From NCBI GenBank assembly GCA_041687115.1, contig JAWLCP010000001.1, positions 40,629-104,628 of the forward strand: 64,000 bases of DNA, written 5' to 3'. A program made the position numbers and the translations under genes. Positions 48,979-56,924 of the stretch are shown here, one piece after another. The DNA comes from SKLM01 sp041687115 (lineage in GTDB: Bacteria; Chloroflexota; Anaerolineae; B4-G1). Below the pieces are notes generated by a model. The model saw only the letters and a program-made list of their open reading frames with translations, was not told where the DNA came from and did no database searches. Numbering within the stretch: the stretch's first letter is position 1; every line of letters starts with the position of its first letter.

Positions 48979-51483
48979 TCAGCTTCTTAGCGTTGCCCCC
49001 AGCTCCTCTCTCAACTCACTGATGATTCTCTCGCGAAGCTGAGCGACCTCTTCGTCGGTCAGCGTGCGATCCTCGGCCTGGTAGGTGAGGCGATAGGCCA
49101 GGCTCTTCTTGCCCGAACCCACCTGCGCTCCTCGGTAGACGTCGAACAACGTGACCGAGCGCAAGAGGGGCTTGCCGGTTTGAGTGATCAAATCGCGGAC
49201 GCGAACCGCGGGGGTCTCCTCATCGACCACGACGGCCAGGTCCTCGTAGACCGGTGGATGGATAGAAAGAGGTGTCATCTCCTGCGCCGCGCCCCAACGC
49301 GCGATGAGTGCATCCAGCTCGAACTCCAATACACAGATGGGTTGTTCCGGTAGCTCGAAGGCCTCTCGCACCAGCGGGTGTAGTTCACCCATCACCCCCA
49401 CCTTCTCACCCTCGACGCTTACCTGAGCGCATCGACCCGGATGGAGGGCGCCGTGCTCTCCGGGCTCGAACGCCCCGTCCATTCCCAGTCGGTTCAGTAA
49501 GGTCTCCACGACCCCTTTGAGGTCGAAGAAGTCCATCGGCGTGCGGTCTTGGTGCTCAAGCCACGATGGCTCTTCTCGGGGGCCGGCCATCACGATGGCC
49601 AGACGTTGAACCTCATCCGGAAGCGTCTTCCCTTCCACCGGAACGTAGATTCGACCAATCTCGAAAATCGCCACCCGGTCGACGAAGCGCAGATTCTGGC
49701 GGGTGGTATTGAGCAGAGAGGGAAGGAGCGTCTGCCGCAGCGTGTTCTGCTCCGATGAGAGCGGGTTGCGCAGCTGTAGATACGCATCTGGATCCGGCCT
49801 CGAGCCTCCTGGATGGAGTTTTCCTTCGTCCTCAGGGCTTACCAGCGAGTACGTGATGACTTCGTCGAGCCCGCAGCCTATCAGCAGATCGCGCACTCGC
49901 TCGGCTCCATCGAGGCGAGGGTTCTCTCGCTGTGGCGGTAGCTCGTCGCGCATCAGCGTTGCCGGAAAGCGATCATAGCCCCAGATGCGGCCCACTTCCT
50001 CAATCAGGTCGACGGCGCGGGTGACATCCCGGCGGTGGGAGGGGACGGTGACGGTGAGCGTATCTCCTGCCGCCGCCTCTGACACCTCGAACTCCAGTGA
50101 GGAGAGGATGCGCATGATCTCCTGAAGCGGAATCTCGACGCCGAGAATGCACGCTGCGTGATCTGGATCGAATTGAATTGCCGGTTGCGGCTTGCGGCCC
50201 GGATAGACATCACCGATGACCGGCGCGACGTTCCCGTCCGCCAGATCTGCCATCAGATATGCCGCCCGTGCCACTGCCTTCACGGTCAGTTCTGGATCGA
50301 CCTGACGCCCGAAGCGCTGGCTCGACTCGGTTGCCAGACCTAGTTCTCGGGACGTGCGGCGCACGTTGAGATAGTCGAAGTTTGCCGACTCTAGGAGAAC
50401 GTCGGTCGTGTCCTTGGAGACCTCGCTTTCCTCTCCTCCCATCACACCTGCCACAGCTACCGATCCGGCCCCATCGGTGATGAGCAGCATGTCCTCGTCG
50501 AAGGTCTGCATCCTGCCGTCGAGGGTTCGCATCCGTTCGCCAGATTCAGCACGTCGCACGATGATGGCTGGACGTTCCTCCTCTGCCCGTGGGCGCAGGT
50601 GCCTGTAGTCAAAGGCGTGGAGCGGCTGGCCCAACTCCAGCATCACGTAGTTGGTCACATCCACAATGTTGTTGATGGGACGTATGCCTGCCCGGCGAAG
50701 ACGCATCTTCATCCAGAAAGGCGACGGTTTCACCTCCACGTCCTGGATGAAAGCCGCCGAGTAGCGGGGGCAAAGGTCAGGATCGGCGATTTCCAGCGCT
50801 AGGAAATCCGGGTCGGGAGACAGCTCCACCGGATGGTCCTCCAGTACCTCAAGCACGTCTCGCTTGAGGGGCACATCAAGCAGTGCCGCTGCTTCTCGAG
50901 CGATGCCGAGCACCGAGTTGAGGTGGGCGAAGGGCCCCTTGATGTCGAACTCAAGCACAGCATCGCCCAAGTACCCGACCAGGGGCGTCCCGACCGGTGC
51001 ATCGTCAGGCAGATAAAGGATATCGACCTGCTCCTCGGAGAGGCCCAGCTCCTTCTCAGACGTAACCATGGCTCGCGAAGGCACTCCCCGAATCCTGACC
51101 TTCCTGAGTGTCATCACCTCCTTTCCTTCGGCGTGTCCGTCGTAGAGGCGGGCTCCCTCCATGGCAAATGCGACCTTCAGATGTAAGTCGCTTTCCCCCT
51201 GATGCTCCAACAAGCTGGGAGCGCCGGTGACCACAACCTCCGCCTCCGGGCTGCCATAGTCTACCTCGACCAGAACCAGTCGGTCGGCGTCGGGATGAGG
51301 CTGTACAGAGCGCACCTCGCCGACGACGATCTTCTCCGGATCCCAGGGGAGTTCCGCTTGGGGCAAGCCGATGTATTCGATCGTCTCAACCTCGAGGCCG
51401 GCAAGCGTCAGTCGCTCGGCGAGTTCCTCGACGGAAATGTCAATCTCTATGTAATCCTTCAGCCACCAGACAGGGACTTGCAT
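48979..51483 (-). CDS. pheT: Phenylalanine-tRNA ligase beta subunit
   Basis: An 834-residue PheRS beta chain of the long bacterial type. It opens MQVPVWWLKDYIEIDISVEE, then an EMAP/OB tRNA-binding domain (about 40-155), the B3/B4 editing domain (FDIKGPFAHLNSVLGIAREA, ending ESANFDYLNVRRTSRELGL), the B5 domain, and the catalytic-like core (LPSLLNTTRQNL). The C-terminal ferredoxin-fold anticodon-binding domain (FDVYRGAQVGSGKKSLAYRL) closes it. GAGGAG precedes the ATG, 26 nt after pheS. Confidence 0.97.
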   Translation of the reverse strand: MQVPVWWLKDYIEIDISVEELAERLTLAGLEVETIEYIGLPQAELPWDPEKIVVGEVRSVQPHPDADRLVLVEVDYGSPEAEVVVTGAPSLLEHQGESDLHLKVAFAMEGARLYDGHAEGKEVMTLRKVRIRGVPSRAMVTSEKELGLSEEQVDILYLPDDAPVGTPLVGYLGDAVLEFDIKGPFAHLNSVLGIAREAAALLDVPLKRDVLEVLEDHPVELSPDPDFLALEIADPDLCPRYSAAFIQDVEVKPSPFWMKMRLRRAGIRPINNIVDVTNYVMLELGQPLHAFDYRHLRPRAEEERPAIIVRRAESGERMRTLDGRMQTFDEDMLLITDGAGSVAVAGVMGGEESEVSKDTTDVLLESANFDYLNVRRTSRELGLATESSQRFGRQVDPELTVKAVARAAYLMADLADGNVAPVIGDVYPGRKPQPAIQFDPDHAACILGVEIPLQEIMRILSSLEFEVSEAAAGDTLTVTVPSHRRDVTRAVDLIEEVGRIWGYDRFPATLMRDELPPQRENPRLDGAERVRDLLIGCGLDEVITYSLVSPEDEGKLHPGGSRPDPDAYLQLRNPLSSEQNTLRQTLLPSLLNTTRQNLRFVDRVAIFEIGRIYVPVEGKTLPDEVQRLAIVMAGPREEPSWLEHQDRTPMDFFDLKGVVETLLNRLGMDGAFEPGEHGALHPGRCAQVSVEGEKVGVMGELHPLVREAFELPEQPICVLEFELDALIARWGAAQEMTPLSIHPPVYEDLAVVVDEETPAVRVRDLITQTGKPLLRSVTLFDVYRGAQVGSGKKSLAYRLTYQAEDRTLTDEEVAQLRERIISELREELGATLRS

Positions 51484-51509
51484 GAACTATCTCCTCACAC
51501 CGCTTGATG

Positions 51510-52532
51510 TCAGAACTGTCGCAGGAACCGTAGATCGTTTCCATAGAACAGGCGGATGTCGTCGATGCCGTGCTTCAGCATCGCCGGACGTTCGACGCCT
51601 GGTCCGAAGGCAAAACCGCTCCACTCCTCTGGATCGTAGCCTCCGTTCTCCAGTACCTTCGGGTGCACCATCCCCGCTCCCGCGATCTCCAGCCAGCCGC
51701 TGTACTTGCAGACCCGGCATCCTGCTCCCTCGCAGAGAATGCAGTCGATGTCGGCTTCGATAGACGGCTCCGTGAAGGGGAAGTAGGAGCCGCGTATGCG
51801 GAGACGGCGCTCGCCCCCGTAGAAGCGCCGCGCAAACTCTGTCAGCGTGCCGATCAGGTCGGTCATCGTGATGTTGTGTCCGACCGCCAGGCCCTCCACC
51901 TGATAGAACTGGTGTTCCGAACGGGCGGTGACCTGTTCGTACCGATAGCACTTGCCGGGCAAGATCACGCGTATAGGGTCCGGATGATATTCGCGCATCG
52001 CGCGTATCTGGCCTGGCGACGTGTGGGTACGTAGCACCACGCCGTCATCGACCCAGAATGTGTCCCACATGTCTCGCGCCGGATGATGGGGGGGCATGTT
52101 CAGCAGCCCGAAGTTCAGTCTATCCGTCTCCACCTCTGGAGCCTCGTAGACCTGGAAGCCCATGTCGGCGAAGATGTCGTAGATGCGGCGCAGTGTCTGC
52201 GTGGTGATGTGAAGATGACCCGGACCCACGGGGCGCCCAGGCAACGTCACGTCGATGGCTCCCTCTCTCAGCTCCTGCTCCATCTCCTGCCGCTCCAGCG
52301 CGTGAGCTTGAGACACAAACGCTTGCTCCAGAGCCGTCTTGGCCTCGTTGGCGGCACGGCCGAAAGCCGGGCGTTCCTCCTTGGGGAGCTCACCGATCGA
52401 GCGGAGCATCCTCGTCAACGTGCCGTTCTTCCCCAGATACTGCTTGTGCCAGGCTTCCAGCTCCTCGCTGCTCTGCACCTTTCCCAGGGAGGTTAGGGCC
52501 TCCTCCTTGACTTGACCTAGTTCATCCAGCAT
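51510..52532 (-). CDS. pheS: Phenylalanine-tRNA ligase alpha subunit
   Basis: A 340-residue class II synthetase subunit. The N-terminal coiled coil (LDELGQVKEEALTSLG to about 85) leads to the catalytic core with HPARDMWDTFW (motif 2 region), QVEGLAVG and YFPFTEPSIE (motif 3 region). CILCEGAGCRVCKYSGWLE carries four Cys seen in many bacterial PheS. The frame is open to 52625, but that part lies inside the T-box terminator, so the ATG at 52532 with AAGGTGA upstream is chosen. It heads the pheST operon. Confidence 0.96.
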   Translation of the reverse strand: MLDELGQVKEEALTSLGKVQSSEELEAWHKQYLGKNGTLTRMLRSIGELPKEERPAFGRAANEAKTALEQAFVSQAHALERQEMEQELREGAIDVTLPGRPVGPGHLHITTQTLRRIYDIFADMGFQVYEAPEVETDRLNFGLLNMPPHHPARDMWDTFWVDDGVVLRTHTSPGQIRAMREYHPDPIRVILPGKCYRYEQVTARSEHQFYQVEGLAVGHNITMTDLIGTLTEFARRFYGGERRLRIRGSYFPFTEPSIEADIDCILCEGAGCRVCKYSGWLEIAGAGMVHPKVLENGGYDPEEWSGFAFGPGVERPAMLKHGIDDIRLFYGNDLRFLRQF

Positions 52533-52897
52533 GGGATTCACCTTCTCTCTCGATTGCTCGTCCCGCATGATGACAAAACGCTCTCGCCCCATAGGGACGA
52601 GAGCGCAATTCTCCCGCGGTACCACCCTGCTTGACCCCTCTTAGAGTCCGCTCAAGACCCGACGGCGCCTCGAGACGCAATCGGCTGCCCCTATAACGCT
52701 GGGCCTGCGGAGCGGGCTACTTGGATCAGTGGCAGGCACCAATCCCGCCTGGCACTGCCGTTCACCCGTCGGCTCGGGAGCGAACTTCGGGGGAGTTCCG
52801 CCGAGCGAGGCTCTCAGTCCGCGACCTCGCTTCCCTGGAGGCCTTCCTCCGCCTACTCCTCTCCGTCACAGCCTGTTTCACACCTCTTGGGTTGTCA
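52533..52897 (-). ncRNA. T-box riboswitch leader of pheST
   Basis: The minus-strand leader contains the T-box core AGGGTGGTACCGCGG (52614-52628), which pairs with the tRNA acceptor end. A Stem I region with GGAGAGGAGTAG and the bulge AAGCGAGG lies 5' of it. A candidate specifier TTC (52782-52784) sits in GAAGTTCGCTCC, matching tRNA-Phe. The terminator stem CGCTCTCG (52598-52605) with CGAGAGCG (52579-52586), followed by TTTT, lies about 47 nt before the pheS ATG. Uncharged tRNA-Phe should block this terminator. Confidence 0.9.
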
Positions 52898-52903
52898 GGC
52901 GCC

Positions 52904-52932
52904 ATTATCCCCTGGGAGCAGGCTCTTGTCAA
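52904..52932 (-). promoter_or_regulatory. Promoter of pheST overlapping the end of the methyltransferase gene
   Basis: On the minus strand a perfect TTGACA (52927-52932) and GATAAT (52904-52909) are 17 nt apart. The -35 lies over the stop codon of the upstream TrmH-type gene (stop at 52929-52931), so the operon begins without a free intergenic space. Confidence 0.75.
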
Positions 52933-53729
52933 GCCGAGTTCGGCGGTGGCTCCTGCAAGCCCCTCTGCCGCACTGCCTCGAACAGGATGACCGCTGCAGC
53001 CACCGCGGCGTTCAGTGACTCAACCGCAGGGCTCATCGGAATGGAGATGCGGTCGTCAGCCAGCGCTCGAGCCCTCTCTCCGGCCCCGTGAGCCTCGCCA
53101 CCGATGATCAGCACTGTTGGACGGGTCCAATTGACCTCTGTGTAGAGCCTTCTACCCCCCGCTGCAGCCAGCCACACATCACAGCCACGGACCTTCTCAG
53201 CGATCGTGTCCCACTCAGTATCCACCATCGGTAGGTGAAGGTGAGCCCCCATGGCGGACCGTATCACCTTCGGATTGCTGAAATCCACGCTGCCCGGTGC
53301 CAGCAGCACTTCCTCCACCCCCGCAGCGAGAGCGGTGCGAAGCAGCGTTCCCAGGTTGCCGGGATCGCGCAGACGATCTACGACCAGGCCAAACGTGAGG
53401 GGTTCGGGTGGTGCAAGCTCAGGGAAAGGCAGCAGGACCAGAATCCCCTGGGGCGTCACCGTGTCTGAGCAGTCTTCCATCACCGATTCGCTCACTTTGT
53501 AGCAGGGCGCGTCCAGGGCCCGCAGCGTCGCCATCAGCGCCTTCCCCCGTGGTTCCCTCGCCAATGCCTCTGTGTAGAGGACGAGGGTGGGGATCATACT
53601 GGCGCGAACCACTTCCTCAACCAGGCGCACCCCCTCCATCACCAGGCGACGTTCTTGATCCCGGAAGGTCTTCTGATTCTGCAGCCTCCGGACGTACTTG
53701 ACCTTATCGTTGCTTGAGCTGGTGATCAT
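52929..53729 (-). CDS. TrmH/SpoU-family RNA 2'-O-methyltransferase
   Basis: A 266-residue SPOUT methyltransferase. The N-terminal substrate-binding domain (VKYVRRLQNQKTFRDQERR) precedes the trefoil-knot catalytic domain with motif 1 DRLRDPGNLGTLLRTA, motif 2 LIIGGEAHGAG, and motif 3 ISIPMSPAVESLNAAVAAA. The target is an rRNA or tRNA ribose; the exact site is unknown. Its end carries the pheST promoter and its start overlaps the following upstream gene by 26 nt. Confidence 0.93.
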   Translation of the reverse strand: MITSSSNDKVKYVRRLQNQKTFRDQERRLVMEGVRLVEEVVRASMIPTLVLYTEALAREPRGKALMATLRALDAPCYKVSESVMEDCSDTVTPQGILVLLPFPELAPPEPLTFGLVVDRLRDPGNLGTLLRTALAAGVEEVLLAPGSVDFSNPKVIRSAMGAHLHLPMVDTEWDTIAEKVRGCDVWLAAAGGRRLYTEVNWTRPTVLIIGGEAHGAGERARALADDRISIPMSPAVESLNAAVAAAVILFEAVRQRGLQEPPPNSA

Positions 53730-54693
53730 CCTGTTCGCGATTCGGCTTCTCCTGGCCCTTCTGCCGGCTCCTCAGTCTTCCGATCCCGTATACGAGTCCA
53801 CCGACGAGGCCCGCTGCCAGACTGATCCCGTTTAGCGTTATTCCAAGGGCCACGGCTGCGTTCTCGTCAACGCCGACCGGCGCGAAGAGGGCCGTGCTCA
53901 CGGCCTCGCGGACGCCCCAACCGCCGATGGAAGGAATGAGCCCCGAGATCGACAGGATCGGGGTGACGACGAAGAAGTATCCCATGCCTATCCTTATGCC
54001 CACTGCCTGTGCAGCCAGCCAATTGATGAAGATGTTGACGATATTGAACCCCAGCGAGATTGCAGATGCACCACCTACGGCTTGCCACCCACAGCCAGTC
54101 ACTGCCGCATACACTTGCGCCAGAGGACCTCCGCCCGACAGCGATACTGCCTGTGGTAACCAGGCGGAAGCCCGCCGCAACAGGCGGCCTTCCAGGACCA
54201 GGACGCCCGCCGCCAGTCCTGTGCCGGACACGATGAGCAGGAGCCACAGCAGCCAGGGTGCGATGCGAGTGACCACGAACGGCAGTGCCACCAGTCCTAT
54301 CACAAACAGGATCAGCAGACCGATCATGCGATCGAGCAGAACGGTACCCACGGCAGCCGGCGAGTCGGTGTCCTCCGTCAACTCCAGCGCTCGCATCACG
54401 TCGCCCCCAAACTGCGTGGGCAGGAAGCTGCTGAAGAACTGCCCGGCGAAGTAGAGGTGAACCAGTCGAGAGAAGGGCACGTCTGAGTCCAGGCCGCGCA
54501 GCAGGACGATCCAACGGTACGCACGAATGACCAGACTGGCCACGAAGAGCAGAAGCCCCCCCAGGAGGGGCCGCAGATCGGCACGCCGCAGCACGTCGAA
54601 GGTTTCATCCGGGCTTACGACCCTCCAGAACAGGAACAGCAGGGCGCCTGCGCTGATCAGGATGCGCAGTATGTTCATTCGTCGCCTCGTCAT
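53704..54693 (-). CDS. LPG_synthase_TM (UPF0104) family flippase-like membrane protein
   Basis: A 329-residue protein with about eight membrane segments. GQFFSSFLPTQFGGDVMRALEL (about 87-108) and SISGLIPSIGGWGVREAV are the conserved motifs of the lysylphosphatidylglycerol synthase/flippase TM family. Without the soluble aminoacyl transferase domain of MprF it is likely a lipid or glycolipid flippase-type protein. The C-terminal tail is highly charged. It overlaps the methyltransferase gene by 26 nt and the next upstream gene by 4 nt, so it belongs to the envelope operon. Confidence 0.88.
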   Translation of the reverse strand: MTRRRMNILRILISAGALLFLFWRVVSPDETFDVLRRADLRPLLGGLLLFVASLVIRAYRWIVLLRGLDSDVPFSRLVHLYFAGQFFSSFLPTQFGGDVMRALELTEDTDSPAAVGTVLLDRMIGLLILFVIGLVALPFVVTRIAPWLLWLLLIVSGTGLAAGVLVLEGRLLRRASAWLPQAVSLSGGGPLAQVYAAVTGCGWQAVGGASAISLGFNIVNIFINWLAAQAVGIRIGMGYFFVVTPILSISGLIPSIGGWGVREAVSTALFAPVGVDENAAVALGITLNGISLAAGLVGGLVYGIGRLRSRQKGQEKPNREQDDHQLKQR

Positions 54694-56918
54694 CTGACCT
54701 CCACTCTGATCTTACTCAGCAAAACGCGGCTGCCCAATTGATGTCCCCCCTCCGCTAATACCGGCAATCTGCTTCCGTCTGCCCTGCAGACACCTACCTC
54801 AATGTTGTAGAAATCTGACGGGGTCGTCGGATCTACCAAGAGGATGCGCTCCTCGGTCACGACTTGTCCCACTTGCCACTCGCTGGTGGGCGCAGGTCCG
54901 TCGACCAGGCGGCTATCGCTGTTAGCCCAGATCTGGTCGCCCGCTCCTAACACATGCGCAAACCCCCGATAGTCGCCTTGCATGGGGGCCAGTGTCTGCC
55001 AGTACAGCGTCAGTCGGATCGCTTCACCGGGCTGTGCGACTCGCCGGTCGAGCTTGTAGCCAACCAATGCAATCTCGTTCCCGAAGTTCGCCTTCTGGGA
55101 ATTCGGAAACTCCCCGGGTCGCGGTTGGACCTCGATTCGTGCCAGGCGAAGTGCATCACGCCCATCGTCCGTAGTAAGCCGCTGACCATCAGGAACGTAC
55201 AGCCCCACTTGAACGTAGCCGCTGTCCGGTGCGTAAGCAGTCTCTGGAACCTGCACGCGATATGTGTCGGCGAAAGCAACGCCGTTCTCCCACGCCGTGG
55301 ATGGATAACGTCCCAACCCCGGATAGGTATCCCTCTGGGCTATCATGGTTCCCGCGTCGCTGAGCAGATGGACGAAGACGACGTGGTTCCGGTCAGTTCG
55401 GGCCAACGCCTGCCAGTAGAGCGTGACATCTATCGTGTCACCTGGCTCGACGACGTTCGGCCTGACCTGATATCCCAGCAGTTGCGCCACACCCCCAAAC
55501 TCTGCACCTACGGGATTGGGCACGGAAGCGATCTCCGATTCGCTCAGAGACGGCGGACGTCCGTAGGCTGGTGCCAGGACGCCGAGCAGGGCGTACAGGG
55601 CCAACGCGGCTGCTCCCAGGCCCACACTGACGTTTGGTAGCTTGTTCGCCTCCTGAGGAAACAGCCGACTCAGACCATAGGACACCAGAAGGGCGAACGC
55701 CGGCAGGCCTGGAAACAAGAAGCGACCCATTGCCCCGGCGGGTTGAATCAGGATGTAGTAGGACACGGCTGCCAGGAAAGCCAAGATGGTGGCGGTCAGC
55801 AGCATCAGTGGGGCGATGGGCAAGCGGTCCTTTCCAGGTGCCAGGTAGCCGATCATAGCCGCGGCGCAGAGAACCAATAGACCCCGATAGACAGACTGAT
55901 GTAGGGGTATTTGACCGTAGCCAAACCGTCCCCACATACTGCTCCACAGATAGGGCAGCCCCTGACGCAAGGCCCACCAGTTGCCCGCCGCTGGACGCCC
56001 TGCCCACAGCTCATTGACCTTCTTCATCCCGGTCGGATCGCCGTAGAGGGCATGGTTGCGCCAGAACCACCAGCCTGATATCAGGACCACCATCCCCAAC
56101 ACGATGACTGGGCCCCGTACGAGCGGTCGCCAGTCGCCAGAGTCCCACGCGCTCATCACGTAGGCCAGAACGATCGGCCCTGCCAATGCCACCAGGTGGA
56201 ACTTGGTCAGCAGCGCTGAGCCGAACAGAATGCCCAATGTCACGTCGGTGCGGCTATTGGGCCCTCTTTGAATGAGCCGAACACAGATCAGGGAGACAGC
56301 CGCGCCCCACAGCGTGGCTGGTACATCATTGTTCACCGCACCGCTGAGGTGCAGAAACTGGGGGTTGAAGGCCAGCAGAGCTGCTCCGCACCAGGCCACA
56401 GCGGGTCGATCGGGAAACACCCTTCGGCCGAGGCGATAGGTCAACCACACAGCGCCGGCCCCGATGATGATGGTCACCCACCGCATCGCTTGGACAGCCA
56501 ACGTGATCCCCTGAAGAGGAAAGCGGTCGTCACCGCTGCGCAGATACTGGTTCTTGTTGTCGACGCTAACCTCATCGAACCGGTTCGTCCAGTGCGGGTT
56601 ACGAGGTGGCTCGTAATACACATCCTCCTCGACAGGCACCCACCAGCTCACCAGTGCACCGAGCACGTAGTACAGCGGCGGATGGTGGCTTTGGGCGCGG
56701 GGGCCTTCGGCAGATTGGACAGGTAAGCTGCGATACACGGTCAAGTGGCGCACATACCGTACGTGTCGTATCTCGTCGGTGGGCTCATATATGGGCGTGA
56801 CCAGGCTGTAGGCCACAGCCAATGCGACGTAGGAAGCTAACAGAACGGAGAACCACAGACGGGACGCGTCCAACCGCCGATGCGCAGCTCGCATCCACTG
56901 ACCAAGTGAGGTCTTCAC
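54690..56918 (-). CDS. GT-C / DUF2142-like membrane protein with two C-terminal beta-sandwich modules
   Basis: A 742-residue polytopic protein. The early loop YEPTDEIRHVRYVRHL and AEGPRAQSHHPPLYYVLGALV are typical of GT-C/DUF2142-type proteins; about ten membrane segments follow to residue 450. The soluble end has two copies of the module also seen in the DUF2079 protein, one around RNHVVFVHLL and IAQRDTYPGL and one around DYRGFAHVL and WANSDSRLV. It lies between the flippase gene (4-nt overlap) and the YfhO gene (6-nt gap). A role in surface polysaccharide assembly is inferred. Confidence 0.85.
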   Translation of the reverse strand: MKTSLGQWMRAAHRRLDASRLWFSVLLASYVALAVAYSLVTPIYEPTDEIRHVRYVRHLTVYRSLPVQSAEGPRAQSHHPPLYYVLGALVSWWVPVEEDVYYEPPRNPHWTNRFDEVSVDNKNQYLRSGDDRFPLQGITLAVQAMRWVTIIIGAGAVWLTYRLGRRVFPDRPAVAWCGAALLAFNPQFLHLSGAVNNDVPATLWGAAVSLICVRLIQRGPNSRTDVTLGILFGSALLTKFHLVALAGPIVLAYVMSAWDSGDWRPLVRGPVIVLGMVVLISGWWFWRNHALYGDPTGMKKVNELWAGRPAAGNWWALRQGLPYLWSSMWGRFGYGQIPLHQSVYRGLLVLCAAAMIGYLAPGKDRLPIAPLMLLTATILAFLAAVSYYILIQPAGAMGRFLFPGLPAFALLVSYGLSRLFPQEANKLPNVSVGLGAAALALYALLGVLAPAYGRPPSLSESEIASVPNPVGAEFGGVAQLLGYQVRPNVVEPGDTIDVTLYWQALARTDRNHVVFVHLLSDAGTMIAQRDTYPGLGRYPSTAWENGVAFADTYRVQVPETAYAPDSGYVQVGLYVPDGQRLTTDDGRDALRLARIEVQPRPGEFPNSQKANFGNEIALVGYKLDRRVAQPGEAIRLTLYWQTLAPMQGDYRGFAHVLGAGDQIWANSDSRLVDGPAPTSEWQVGQVVTEERILLVDPTTPSDFYNIEVGVCRADGSRLPVLAEGGHQLGSRVLLSKIRVEVR

Positions 56919-56924
56919 CGCGGG

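Noticed and set aside
52721..53091. Plus-strand frames across the pheST leader
   Set aside because: They run antisense to the T-box leader and to the end of the methyltransferase gene and give Arg/Ser-rich products.
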